Part shown: in pieces, positions 25,565-32,815 of the stretch
Position numbering within the stretch: position 1 is the stretch's first letter
Layout: the number at the start of each line of letters is the position of its first letter
Assembly (NCBI GenBank): GCA_028279985.1
Contig: JANQMR010000005.1
Coordinates: 62,001 to 126,000 of the forward strand
Reading direction: 5' to 3'
DNA: 64,000 bases
From: Woeseiaceae bacterium
GTDB taxonomy: Bacteria > Pseudomonadota > Gammaproteobacteria > Steroidobacterales > Woeseiaceae
Notes under the pieces: model-generated
The model's database searches: none
What the model saw: only the letters and a program-made list of their open reading frames with translations
Told to the model about the DNA's origin: nothing
Position numbers and translations under genes: made by a program

Positions 25565-26332
25565 ATGCACTGTTTTTCGTTCGACATAGAGACGGTACCG
25601 GACGTGGACTTCGGGCGGCGGTACTTCGAACTCGAGGGCCTGTCCGACGAGGACGTCGCGAAAGCGATGACCTTCAAGCAGGAACAGGCGACCGGCAGCG
25701 ACTTCCTGCCGCTGCATCAGCACCGGATCGTCGCCATTTCCGTTGCGCTCAGGACCGGCGACAGTTTCCGCGTGTGGAGCCTGGGCGACGAAGACGCGGG
25801 CGAGGCGGAGCTCGTGCGGCGTTTCTACGACGGTATCGAACGTTACACGCCGGACCTGGTCTCCTGGAACGGCGGCGGCTTCGACCTGCCGGTGCTGCAC
25901 TACCGGGCGCTCAGGCACAAGGTCCAGGCACCGCGGTACTGGGAAACCGGCGATCACGATCGCGACTTTCGATACAACAATTATCTGAGCCGTTTCCACT
26001 GGCGGCACGTGGACCTGATGGACGTCCTGGCGGGATTTCAGCCGCGCGGCCGCGCCGGCCTGGACCAGATGGCCGCGTTACTCGGTTTCCCGGGGAAGCT
26101 CGGCATGAGCGGCGGACGGGTTTGGGACCGTTATATTGCCGGCGCGCTGGGCGAGATTCGCGACTACTGTGAAACCGACGTGCTCAACACCTGGCTCGTC
26201 TACTTGAGTTTCGAGCATATGCGCGGGACGCTAGACGACAGGTCGCTCGAGCGTGAGTTCGAGCTGGTGCGGAGTACGCTGCGCGGCATGGACCGGCCGC
26301 ATCTGAACGAGTTCCTGGCTGCCTGGGCCTGA
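25565..26332 (+). CDS. PolB-exonuclease-like 3'-5' exonuclease
   Basis: 255-residue protein of the DnaQ-like fold, group PF10108 (exonuclease domain related to DNA polymerase B). ExoI reads FDIETVPD (DxE), ExoII is in VSWNGGGFDLPVL, and ExoIII is IRDYCETDVLNTW. The Asn/Gly-rich ExoII segment is characteristic. Not attached to a polymerase domain; substrate unknown. ATG at 25565 is 6 bp after acpS, and rlmD follows after 4 bp, so it is probably co-transcribed. Confidence 0.88.
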   Translation: MHCFSFDIETVPDVDFGRRYFELEGLSDEDVAKAMTFKQEQATGSDFLPLHQHRIVAISVALRTGDSFRVWSLGDEDAGEAELVRRFYDGIERYTPDLVSWNGGGFDLPVLHYRALRHKVQAPRYWETGDHDRDFRYNNYLSRFHWRHVDLMDVLAGFQPRGRAGLDQMAALLGFPGKLGMSGGRVWDRYIAGALGEIRDYCETDVLNTWLVYLSFEHMRGTLDDRSLEREFELVRSTLRGMDRPHLNEFLAAWA

Positions 26333-26336
26333 TTGC

Positions 26337-27653
26337 TTGGCGCGCCGCAAACGCGAACCTGAGATTGCGCGGATCGGGTCGGTAACCCACGACGGGCGGG
26401 GTATCGTCGCCGGTGACGGCAAGAAAGTATTCGTTGCCGGTGCGCTGGCGGGAGAGCTTGTGTCGTACCGGCGGCGCAAGTCTCGCCGCAACTTCGACGA
26501 GGCGGAACTGCTGGAGGTCATCGAGCCCGCGCCCGGCCGGGTCGAGCCCCGCTGCGCGGCTTACGGGCGCTGCGGGGGCTGTTCGCTGCAGCACGTGTCC
26601 GTCGAGGAGCAGCGAGCGATCAAGTCGCGGACCTTGCGCGACAACCTGAGCCGCATCGGGCGCGTCGAGCCCGAACGCTGGCTCGAGCCGCTCGTGGGCG
26701 ACCCGTGGAACTACCGGCGCAGGGCGCGTCTGGCCGTCAAGGACGTCGCCGGCAAGGGCCGCGTGCTGGTCGGCTTTCGCGAACGGCATGCGCCGTACAT
26801 CACCGACATGCGCCGCTGCGAAGTGCTGGAAGAGCCGTTGGATGCGATGATCGAGCCGCTGAGCGCCTTGATCGGCAGCCTGTCGATACGCGCGCGGCTG
26901 CCGCAAATCGAAGTTGCGGTGGGCGACAACTCGATCGCGCTGGTCTTTCGGGTCCTGGACCCGCCAGGCGAGGCCGATAGGGCGGCAATCGTCGCGTTTG
27001 CCAAGGCGCATGGGCTCACGGTGTATCTGCAGCCGGGTGGCCCGGACTCCGTCGAAGCTCTGTATACCGGCACCGCAGAGCTCGGCTATTCGTTGCCGGA
27101 CTTCGGTATCGAACTTGACTTCGGTCCGCTGGACTTCGTTCAGGTGAACGCCGCCGTCAATCGTCGCATGGTCGGGCTCGCCGTTGCCGAGCTCGCGCCC
27201 GAGGCCGGCGACCGGGTATTGGACCTCTATTGCGGTATCGGCAACTTTTCTCTCCCCCTGGCCAGGCGCGCCGCCGAGGTGCTAGGCATCGAGGGCGAAG
27301 GCTCGTTGGTGGCGCGGGCCGCGGCCAACGCCGCGCGCAACGGGATCGCCAATGCGCGGTTCGAATGCGCAGACCTCGCCGCGATCGACGGCAGCGAGTG
27401 GTGGTGCAAAACCGCCTGGGACCTCGTGCTACTCGATCCGGCAAGAAGCGGGGCGGCCGAACCGGTTGCGCGAATGGCGGCGCTGTCGCCGCGGCGCATC
27501 GTGTATGTATCCTGTCACCCGGGCACGCTGGCGCGAGACGCCGGCACGCTGGTCGGCACGCAGGGTTTTCGTCTCGAAGCCGCCGGTATCATCGACATGT
27601 TTCCGCACACCGCACACGTCGAATCGATTGCCGTCTTCAGCAGAGCACCCTAG
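26337..27653 (+). CDS. rlmD: 23S rRNA (uracil-1939-C5)-methyltransferase
   Basis: 438-residue RlmD (RumA). An N-terminal TRAM domain (about 12-65) is followed by the Fe-S cysteines in CAAYGRCGGCSLQH, a central domain, and the Rossmann methyltransferase domain with VLDLYCGIGNFSLPLA. The catalytic Cys is in YVSCHPGTLARD, and the C-terminus IIDMFPHTAHVESIAVF is standard. TTG start at 26337. Its TAG stop is the first of nine stop-headed repeat units. Confidence 0.96.
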   Translation: MARRKREPEIARIGSVTHDGRGIVAGDGKKVFVAGALAGELVSYRRRKSRRNFDEAELLEVIEPAPGRVEPRCAAYGRCGGCSLQHVSVEEQRAIKSRTLRDNLSRIGRVEPERWLEPLVGDPWNYRRRARLAVKDVAGKGRVLVGFRERHAPYITDMRRCEVLEEPLDAMIEPLSALIGSLSIRARLPQIEVAVGDNSIALVFRVLDPPGEADRAAIVAFAKAHGLTVYLQPGGPDSVEALYTGTAELGYSLPDFGIELDFGPLDFVQVNAAVNRRMVGLAVAELAPEAGDRVLDLYCGIGNFSLPLARRAAEVLGIEGEGSLVARAAANAARNGIANARFECADLAAIDGSEWWCKTAWDLVLLDPARSGAAEPVARMAALSPRRIVYVSCHPGTLARDAGTLVGTQGFRLEAAGIIDMFPHTAHVESIAVFSRAP

Positions 27654-27780
27654 GGAACAGCTTTCTAGGGAACAGCTTCCTAGGGAACAGTTTCCTAGGG
27701 TGCAGTTTCCTAGGGAGGCCACCTAGGGACGCCCTCTAGGAGAGTGCGCTAGAGGAGAGTGCGCTAAGGGCAGCTTGCTA
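27651..27780 (+). repeat. Nine stop-codon-headed tandem units after rlmD
   Basis: Beginning with the rlmD TAG itself, unit starts read TAGGGAACAGCTTTC, TAGGGAACAGCTTCC, TAGGGAACAGTTTCC, TAGGGTGCAGTTTCC, TAGGGAGGCCACC, TAGGGACGCCCTC, TAGGAGAGTGCGC, TAGAGGAGAGTGCGC and TAAGGGCAGCTTGC. Lengths are 15, 15, 15, 15, 13, 13, 13, 15 and 14. The first units are nearly identical, later ones progressively diverged. Leads directly into hairpin repeat family B. The 251-bp rlmD-nagZ gap contains nothing else. Confidence 0.88.
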
Positions 27781-27781
27781 T

Positions 27782-27814
27782 GGGAGTCTCGCCGGACTCA
27801 TGCAGAGGCTCCCT
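27782..27814. repeat. Hairpin repeat family B, copy 2 (before nagZ)
   Basis: GGGAGTCTC (27782-27790) and GAGGCTCCC form an imperfect inverted repeat around GCCGGACTCATGCA. The 33-nt unit equals that at 17819-17851 except for five transitions. Both copies follow a stop codon or stop-repeat array and lie 58-90 bp ahead of the next gene. Confidence 0.7.
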
Positions 27815-27904
27815 GGCATCGTATCCGCTCCCGCAAACGGCTCGCATACGCGATGACCCGCCGTGTGCTCTATACTGTGCAACCGGACGGGGAGGGGGAA
27901 AGCC

Positions 27905-28951
27905 ATGTCGCTCGGGCCGGTGATGCTCGACATCGGCGACGCCGGTCTCAGTCCGGCGGACCGGCGCCTGTTGCGCGAGCCTGCCGTCGGCGGTGTCATT
28001 CTGTTCAGCCGCAACTACCGCTCGCCCAGCCAGCTTTCCGACCTGGTCGGCGAAATCCGCGCGCTCAGAAGCCCGCCTTTGCTCGTCGCCGTCGATCACG
28101 AGGGCGGCCGGGTGCAACGTTTTCGCGACGGTTTTTCGGCGATTCCGCCGATGCGCGAGATCGGTCACGCCTACGATCGTGACGCCGATACCGGCCTGGC
28201 CCTGGCCCGGCAGGCCGGCTGGCTGATCGCCTCGGAGCTGCGCGCCGCCGGGATCGACCTGTGTTTTGCGCCCTGTGTCGATCTCGACTGGGGTGTGAGC
28301 GACGTCATCGGCAACCGGGCGTTCCACCGCCGGCCCGCCGTCGTCGGCGATCTGGCGGTCTCGTTCTGCCGGGGGCTGCGCAGCGCCGGAATGGCCGCCG
28401 TCGCCAAACACTTCCCCGGCCACGGTGCCGTCGTCGTCGACTCGCACGAGGCATTGCCGGTCGACCGGCGAGACTACGGCGAACTGCTCGACGATATTGC
28501 GCCCTACGATCGCCTGATCGAATCGGGCGCGTTGGCCGGCGTGATGACCGCGCACGTCGAGTATCGCGAGATCGACAGCCTGCCCGCGAGCTTTTCCCCG
28601 GCCTGGGTCCGGCGCGAGCTTCGAGACCGGCTCGGTTTCGGTGGCGCGGTGTTCTGCGACGACCTGAGCATGAAAGCAACCCGGGCATACGGCTCGATGC
28701 CGGAGCGGGCGAAACGCGCGCTGGATGCAGGCTGCGACATGGTCTTGGTCTGCAACGATCGCGATGCGGCGATACGCGTCGTCGAGGCGCTGGCCGGACA
28801 TTCGAATCCGCCCTCGCTGGTGCGCTTGGCGCGCTTGCACGGCATCGGCCGTCCGCTACGCGAGTCCCTGCTAGCGAGCGACGAATGGCGCGCGGCCAGC
28901 GCGGCGGTTTCGCAGTGGAGCGACCCGCCGCCGCTCGAGCTCGATTCCTAG
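27905..28951 (+). CDS. nagZ: Beta-N-acetylhexosaminidase NagZ
   Basis: 348-residue cytoplasmic GH3 enzyme that removes GlcNAc from anhydromuropeptides during peptidoglycan recycling. Family signatures: GVILFSRNYRSPSQLSDLV, VAVDHEGGRVQRFR, the loop with catalytic His/Asp in VAKHFPGHGAVVVDSHEALP, and the nucleophile Asp in VFCDDLSMKA. ATG 27905 has a strong GGAGGGGGAA Shine-Dalgarno. Products of this enzyme can also act as AmpR inducers in species with AmpC; none is in this window. Confidence 0.95.
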   Translation: MSLGPVMLDIGDAGLSPADRRLLREPAVGGVILFSRNYRSPSQLSDLVGEIRALRSPPLLVAVDHEGGRVQRFRDGFSAIPPMREIGHAYDRDADTGLALARQAGWLIASELRAAGIDLCFAPCVDLDWGVSDVIGNRAFHRRPAVVGDLAVSFCRGLRSAGMAAVAKHFPGHGAVVVDSHEALPVDRRDYGELLDDIAPYDRLIESGALAGVMTAHVEYREIDSLPASFSPAWVRRELRDRLGFGGAVFCDDLSMKATRAYGSMPERAKRALDAGCDMVLVCNDRDAAIRVVEALAGHSNPPSLVRLARLHGIGRPLRESLLASDEWRAASAAVSQWSDPPPLELDS

Positions 28952-28957
28952 GGCCTT

Positions 28958-28999
28958 TTAACAGGCCCTGGTTAACAGGTTCTGGTTAACAAGCCCTAA
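28958..28999 (+). repeat. 14-nt tandem repeat x3 after nagZ
   Basis: TTAACAGGCCCTGG (28958), TTAACAGGTTCTGG (28972), TTAACAAGCCCTAA (28986). It starts 6 nt after the nagZ TAG and each unit carries a TAA. AGGGCC (28950-28955) and GGCCCT (28964-28969) can also form a small hairpin. The remainder of the convergent gap to 29079 has no recognisable feature. Confidence 0.78.
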
Positions 29000-29079
29000 A
29001 ACCCGTCCTTCGCCGATATGCCGAGGAGCGGCACCCGCCGAGGAGCGGTCGAACCGGGTTGCCCGGCGGTCTGACCCCG

Positions 29080-30633
29080 TCAATCGCGCGGCCATTGTCG
29101 GGGTCGCATACGCTCGTCGACGATACGATGCGGCGTGCCGGCCGGGAGGATTCGCAGGGTCTTCAGGAATTCGATGACGGCATCCCTTTCGTATTTGCTC
29201 GAGTCGTGCCACTCGTCGCGGCTGTAGGCCGCGTCTCCGCCGTGTGCTTCGATGGCCTCGCGCATGGTCGTGTACTTGCCGTGGTGAAAGTACGGGCCGC
29301 TGCTCGCGATGCCCCACAAGCGGCTGGTCAGAAAACGGCAATTTCCGCCGAAAAAGGCATCTGTGCCGGGCGCAAAGTGCATGTTCAGCGGCTCGCAGTT
29401 CGGATCGTCGGGGCCGTCGGTGATGTCGTGCAGACGCATGTCCGTGTATGCGGGCACCTCCACGTGCTTACCCCGCTTCTTGAGTCGGGGTTGGTCGAGT
29501 CGTTGGCTCAACAGGTTGACCGCGAGCTCCGGCGTATCGCCCGGCTGGAGATTACCGGGGGGGTTGTAGGGGTTCGGTTCGCTGAAGTACCAGGTCTTTC
29601 GCCGCAGCTTGAGGCTTGGCACGTGACAGTCGGCGCAGCCGATGTCCTCGAACGTGTCCTCGCCGGTACGCACCGCTGCCTCGATCACGGGATCTCGCGG
29701 AATGACCCGGCCCGGCACCGCCAGCGTGGCCTGATACACCGATGCTGCCGTGATGTCCGCCCGGGTCAGCTCGTTCGTGAATCCGTCGTTGTCCGGGTCG
29801 CCCGGACCGAAGCGTTCCACCGCCTGCATGCCATGGTGGTGATTGAAGGCGTTGTTCGTGAATTCGCGCAGCGACACGACCGCGCCGGCCTGGTGGAACG
29901 GCCGGATCACCAGCGACGGCGGGTCGTCCGGTCCCGTGCTCGCGAGGCTAGGCGCCGGCAGGCTGTCGATGGCGGAGGTATCCCAGCTTCCGTCCGCGTT
30001 ACGGACCAGCAGGCCGAACTCGATACGCTTGGCACGCAGCATGATGCTCTCGCCCGGTGCGAGCGAATCGCGTTGCTTCTGTAATCGCGCCGTCATTTGC
30101 CGCGCCAGCATCTCGATAAATCCGGAACCGAACATCCCGACCGTGTTGCGCTCGTTGGCAATGCGATCGAGGGTGACGGCCTCACCCCGCTCGTCGCGCC
30201 CGCCGCGGCGCGGGATGAAGTCGTCGGCATCGAAAGTCGCGAAGTCGAAGCGCTGGCCGAGGACGAAGACATTGGCAACCTGCTCTCCGGCCCCGCCGCT
30301 TCGAGGCTGGTTGTGGCAACCGGCACAGGCGTTTGCGTCGGGTCCCGAGATCCGATTGAAATTGCGTGGAAATACGAGCGGCGAGGACGGATCGGCGAGA
30401 TCGCCGCCGGTTCCGGCGGTCTGCGGCCGGCCTCCGCCTTCCTGCACGGTCCATTGGGCGTCGAACAGGCGTTGTCCGTGCTGGACCAGCGCCTTGGTGG
30501 GTATTGCGAACTCTTCGCCGTCCGCCAGGTGTCGCTCGATCGCCACCTCCTTCCCCAGGTCCTGCGCACTCACCGACACCCCAACGGCCAGCGTTGACAG
30601 GCCCAGCAACAATCTCGTTTTTCTGTCTCGCAT
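29080..30633 (-). CDS. Di-heme oxidoreductase (DHOR / DUF1111 family)
   Basis: 517-residue exported c-type cytochrome. A signal peptide (LLLGLSTLAVGVSVSAQ) precedes a region related to di-heme peroxidases; two heme-binding CxxCH motifs are visible, CAGCHNQP in the N-terminal third and CADCHVPS in the middle. C-terminal motifs such as TSRLWGIASSGPYFHHGKYTTMREAI fit the thiol-oxidoreductase-like DHOR family (PF06537). Substrate and electron partner are unknown. ATG at 30633 with GGGAGGA upstream. Divergent from the regulator at 30791, which may control it. No other cytochrome or maturation gene is adjacent. Confidence 0.83.
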   Translation of the reverse strand: MRDRKTRLLLGLSTLAVGVSVSAQDLGKEVAIERHLADGEEFAIPTKALVQHGQRLFDAQWTVQEGGGRPQTAGTGGDLADPSSPLVFPRNFNRISGPDANACAGCHNQPRSGGAGEQVANVFVLGQRFDFATFDADDFIPRRGGRDERGEAVTLDRIANERNTVGMFGSGFIEMLARQMTARLQKQRDSLAPGESIMLRAKRIEFGLLVRNADGSWDTSAIDSLPAPSLASTGPDDPPSLVIRPFHQAGAVVSLREFTNNAFNHHHGMQAVERFGPGDPDNDGFTNELTRADITAASVYQATLAVPGRVIPRDPVIEAAVRTGEDTFEDIGCADCHVPSLKLRRKTWYFSEPNPYNPPGNLQPGDTPELAVNLLSQRLDQPRLKKRGKHVEVPAYTDMRLHDITDGPDDPNCEPLNMHFAPGTDAFFGGNCRFLTSRLWGIASSGPYFHHGKYTTMREAIEAHGGDAAYSRDEWHDSSKYERDAVIEFLKTLRILPAGTPHRIVDERMRPRQWPRD

Positions 30634-30790
30634 TTCGTCTTCCTCCCATTGGTTCGTGTTTATGGCGCGTACGGCACGGCGGTTGAAGTTACGAGAATGC
30701 GGTCTGTGAATTCCTGATCTAAACCGGTATTTTTCGGCTTCTAGCCTGCAAACTCCGGTAGCGGAACGCCGACTTTCAGGAATTCGCGAG

Positions 30791-32704
30791 GTGGATGTCG
30801 CGAGGCGGATGTATAGAGACGTGAGCCAGGACGCGAAACCAGAGCAAAGCGAGGATCGGCGCTCGGCACGTCGGGAAGGCTCGCTGACGTTCGGCGAATT
30901 CCGGATTGACCTGGCAAAGCGTACGCTGAGCGCCGGCGGCGAGCGGGTGCCGATTCAGCGCAAGCCGCTGGAGGTGCTGATTTACCTGGCCGAGCAGGCG
31001 CCGCGCCTGGTATCGCGTACGGAATTGCTGCGCCGGTTCTGGAGCGCTTCCGTCAACGAGGAATCGCTGACGCGGTGCATCAGCACGATTCGTGAGCGCC
31101 TGGGTGACGGGGACGACCCGCCACGAGTGATCGAGACTCACCGGGCTCAAGGTTACCGTTTCATTGCGGCGGTGGCGCGCGACGAGCCTGTGGCATCCGA
31201 TTCGCTGCGCCCGGCGAGGTATCGGCTACCATGGGTGAGCGCGGCGGCTGTAGTAGGGTTGCTCCTGTTCCTCGTGTTCTGGTCGGGAGTCGTCCACGAG
31301 TCTCCGGTGCCGCCGGCGGATCGCATCGATCGAATTGCGGTGCTGCCCGTCGGTGTGCGCGGCGCCGAGGCGGAATGGCTGTCGACGGCCTTGACCGACC
31401 AGATGATGCGCGCCGTGTCCGGTATCGAGGGTATCAAGGTGATCGCCGCGGGCAGCGCCGATCCCGCCGCCGCACCGCGGGCGGCGGGACGCAGGCTCGA
31501 CGTGCCGGCCGTGCTCACGAGCCGGCTGGAGCAGGTGCCGAACGGATCGCGGCTCAGCGCGAAACTGATATCGGCGCATGACGGCAGCCTGCTCTGGAGC
31601 TCGAGCGTGGATTCGCCCCAGGCGCTCTCGAGCGACGTACAGCTTGCGAGTCTCGCGCGGCAGATTGCCCAGCGCTTGCAGCCGACGCTGCAGTTGCGGG
31701 TGGCCTCGTCGCCGGTCGATCCCGCCGCCTACCGGCATTACCTGCAGGGCCGTTACTACTGGAGCCAGCGTTCTGCCGTCGGGCTCGACGCCGCGATCAG
31801 CGCCTTCGACAAAGCGCTCGAGGTCAAACCGGATTACGTCGACGCGCTGGTCGGCGCGGCGGAGTCGTGGCTGCTGTTGCCGCTGTACGGAGCCGCAGCG
31901 CCGATGAGCTCGATTCCCGGGTCGAGATCGCTGGCCGAGCGTGCGCTGGTCTTCGATGCGTCCAACGCGCGGGCGCGCGCCGTCCTCGGCGCCATCGCCA
32001 TGCAGTTTGATTGGGACTGGTCCCGCGCGGAGAAGCTGCTCAGGGAAGCCGTCGCCCTGAATCCGAACGATGCGACTGCGCAGCAGTGGTTGGGAGAGCT
32101 CTATTGCTACCGGCGCCGTTTCGACGAATGCGCCCGGCAGTTTCGAATCGCGCTCGAGCTCGACCCGCTGTCTCCGGTGCTGCGAATGCAGCAGGGTTCC
32201 GCGGCACTTTATGCCGGGAATTTCGAACTCGCATTGACCGAGTATCAGGCCGCCGCCAGGGACAACCCGGACTTCGGAATGGGACGTTACGTGATCGGGC
32301 TTGCAAGCGGCGGATTGGGCGACTGGGGGCGCGCGGTCTCCGCCTACCGCGCCGCGCTGCCGGAGCTTGGAACCGCCATCGTAGGCGGTCCGATGGTGTA
32401 TGCACTGGCCAAAAACGGCGACCGGGACCAGGCTGTGGAACTCGCGGCCGAGCTCGAGGCCCTGGCCGCCGAGCGTTATGTGCCGCCGAGCAAGCTGGCT
32501 ATCGCTTATCTTGGCCTGGGTGAGCGCGACCGCGCGGTGTCATGGTTCGAGCAGGCGTTGAAAGTACACGACGACCGCCTCGTCTACTTCGGGGTGGACG
32601 TACATACCCGGGATCTCGCCGGCGAGCCGGCTTTCGCCGAAATCGCCGCGCGGATCGGTTTCGGTGCCGACCCTGACGGTGGCCGTGGCAGCGGTCGTAA
32701 ATAG
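30791..32704 (+). CDS. CadC/ToxR-like membrane transcriptional regulator with TPR domain
   Basis: 637-residue protein. An OmpR-type winged helix occupies about 31-128 (TFGEFRIDLAKRTLSAGG, RTELLRRFWSASVNEESL, THRAQGYRFIAAV), followed by one membrane helix at about 147-168 and a periplasmic region. The latter has a TolB-like N-terminal segment (RIAVLPVGVRGAEAEWLSTAL) and TPR-like repeats from about 315 (AYRHYLQGRYYWSQRS onward). No phosphoacceptor domain, so signalling is presumably through the periplasmic part. GTG 30791; ATG 30809 is possible. The 157-bp intergenic region shared with the DHOR gene is the likely operator; no clear repeat was found in it. Confidence 0.83.
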   Translation: MDVARRMYRDVSQDAKPEQSEDRRSARREGSLTFGEFRIDLAKRTLSAGGERVPIQRKPLEVLIYLAEQAPRLVSRTELLRRFWSASVNEESLTRCISTIRERLGDGDDPPRVIETHRAQGYRFIAAVARDEPVASDSLRPARYRLPWVSAAAVVGLLLFLVFWSGVVHESPVPPADRIDRIAVLPVGVRGAEAEWLSTALTDQMMRAVSGIEGIKVIAAGSADPAAAPRAAGRRLDVPAVLTSRLEQVPNGSRLSAKLISAHDGSLLWSSSVDSPQALSSDVQLASLARQIAQRLQPTLQLRVASSPVDPAAYRHYLQGRYYWSQRSAVGLDAAISAFDKALEVKPDYVDALVGAAESWLLLPLYGAAAPMSSIPGSRSLAERALVFDASNARARAVLGAIAMQFDWDWSRAEKLLREAVALNPNDATAQQWLGELYCYRRRFDECARQFRIALELDPLSPVLRMQQGSAALYAGNFELALTEYQAAARDNPDFGMGRYVIGLASGGLGDWGRAVSAYRAALPELGTAIVGGPMVYALAKNGDRDQAVELAAELEALAAERYVPPSKLAIAYLGLGERDRAVSWFEQALKVHDDRLVYFGVDVHTRDLAGEPAFAEIAARIGFGADPDGGRGSGRK

Positions 32705-32815
32705 CGGCTGATTCGACAGCGTCGCCTCTTGCATGAAATCCCTTCCTCATGGATGCTCTCCCCGCCAATTCACGGCGGGCGGCAGCGAGCGACCTGCCAT
32801 CGAGGAGAACTGACC

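Noticed and set aside
27651-27780. CRISPR array
   Set aside because: Units are 13-15 nt, contiguous without spacers, and progressively diverged; there are no cas genes in the window.
32757-32785. CCCGCC/GGCGGG hairpin before the Tricorn gene as a terminator
   Set aside because: Stem of 6 bp and no following T-run; may be chance in GC-rich DNA.
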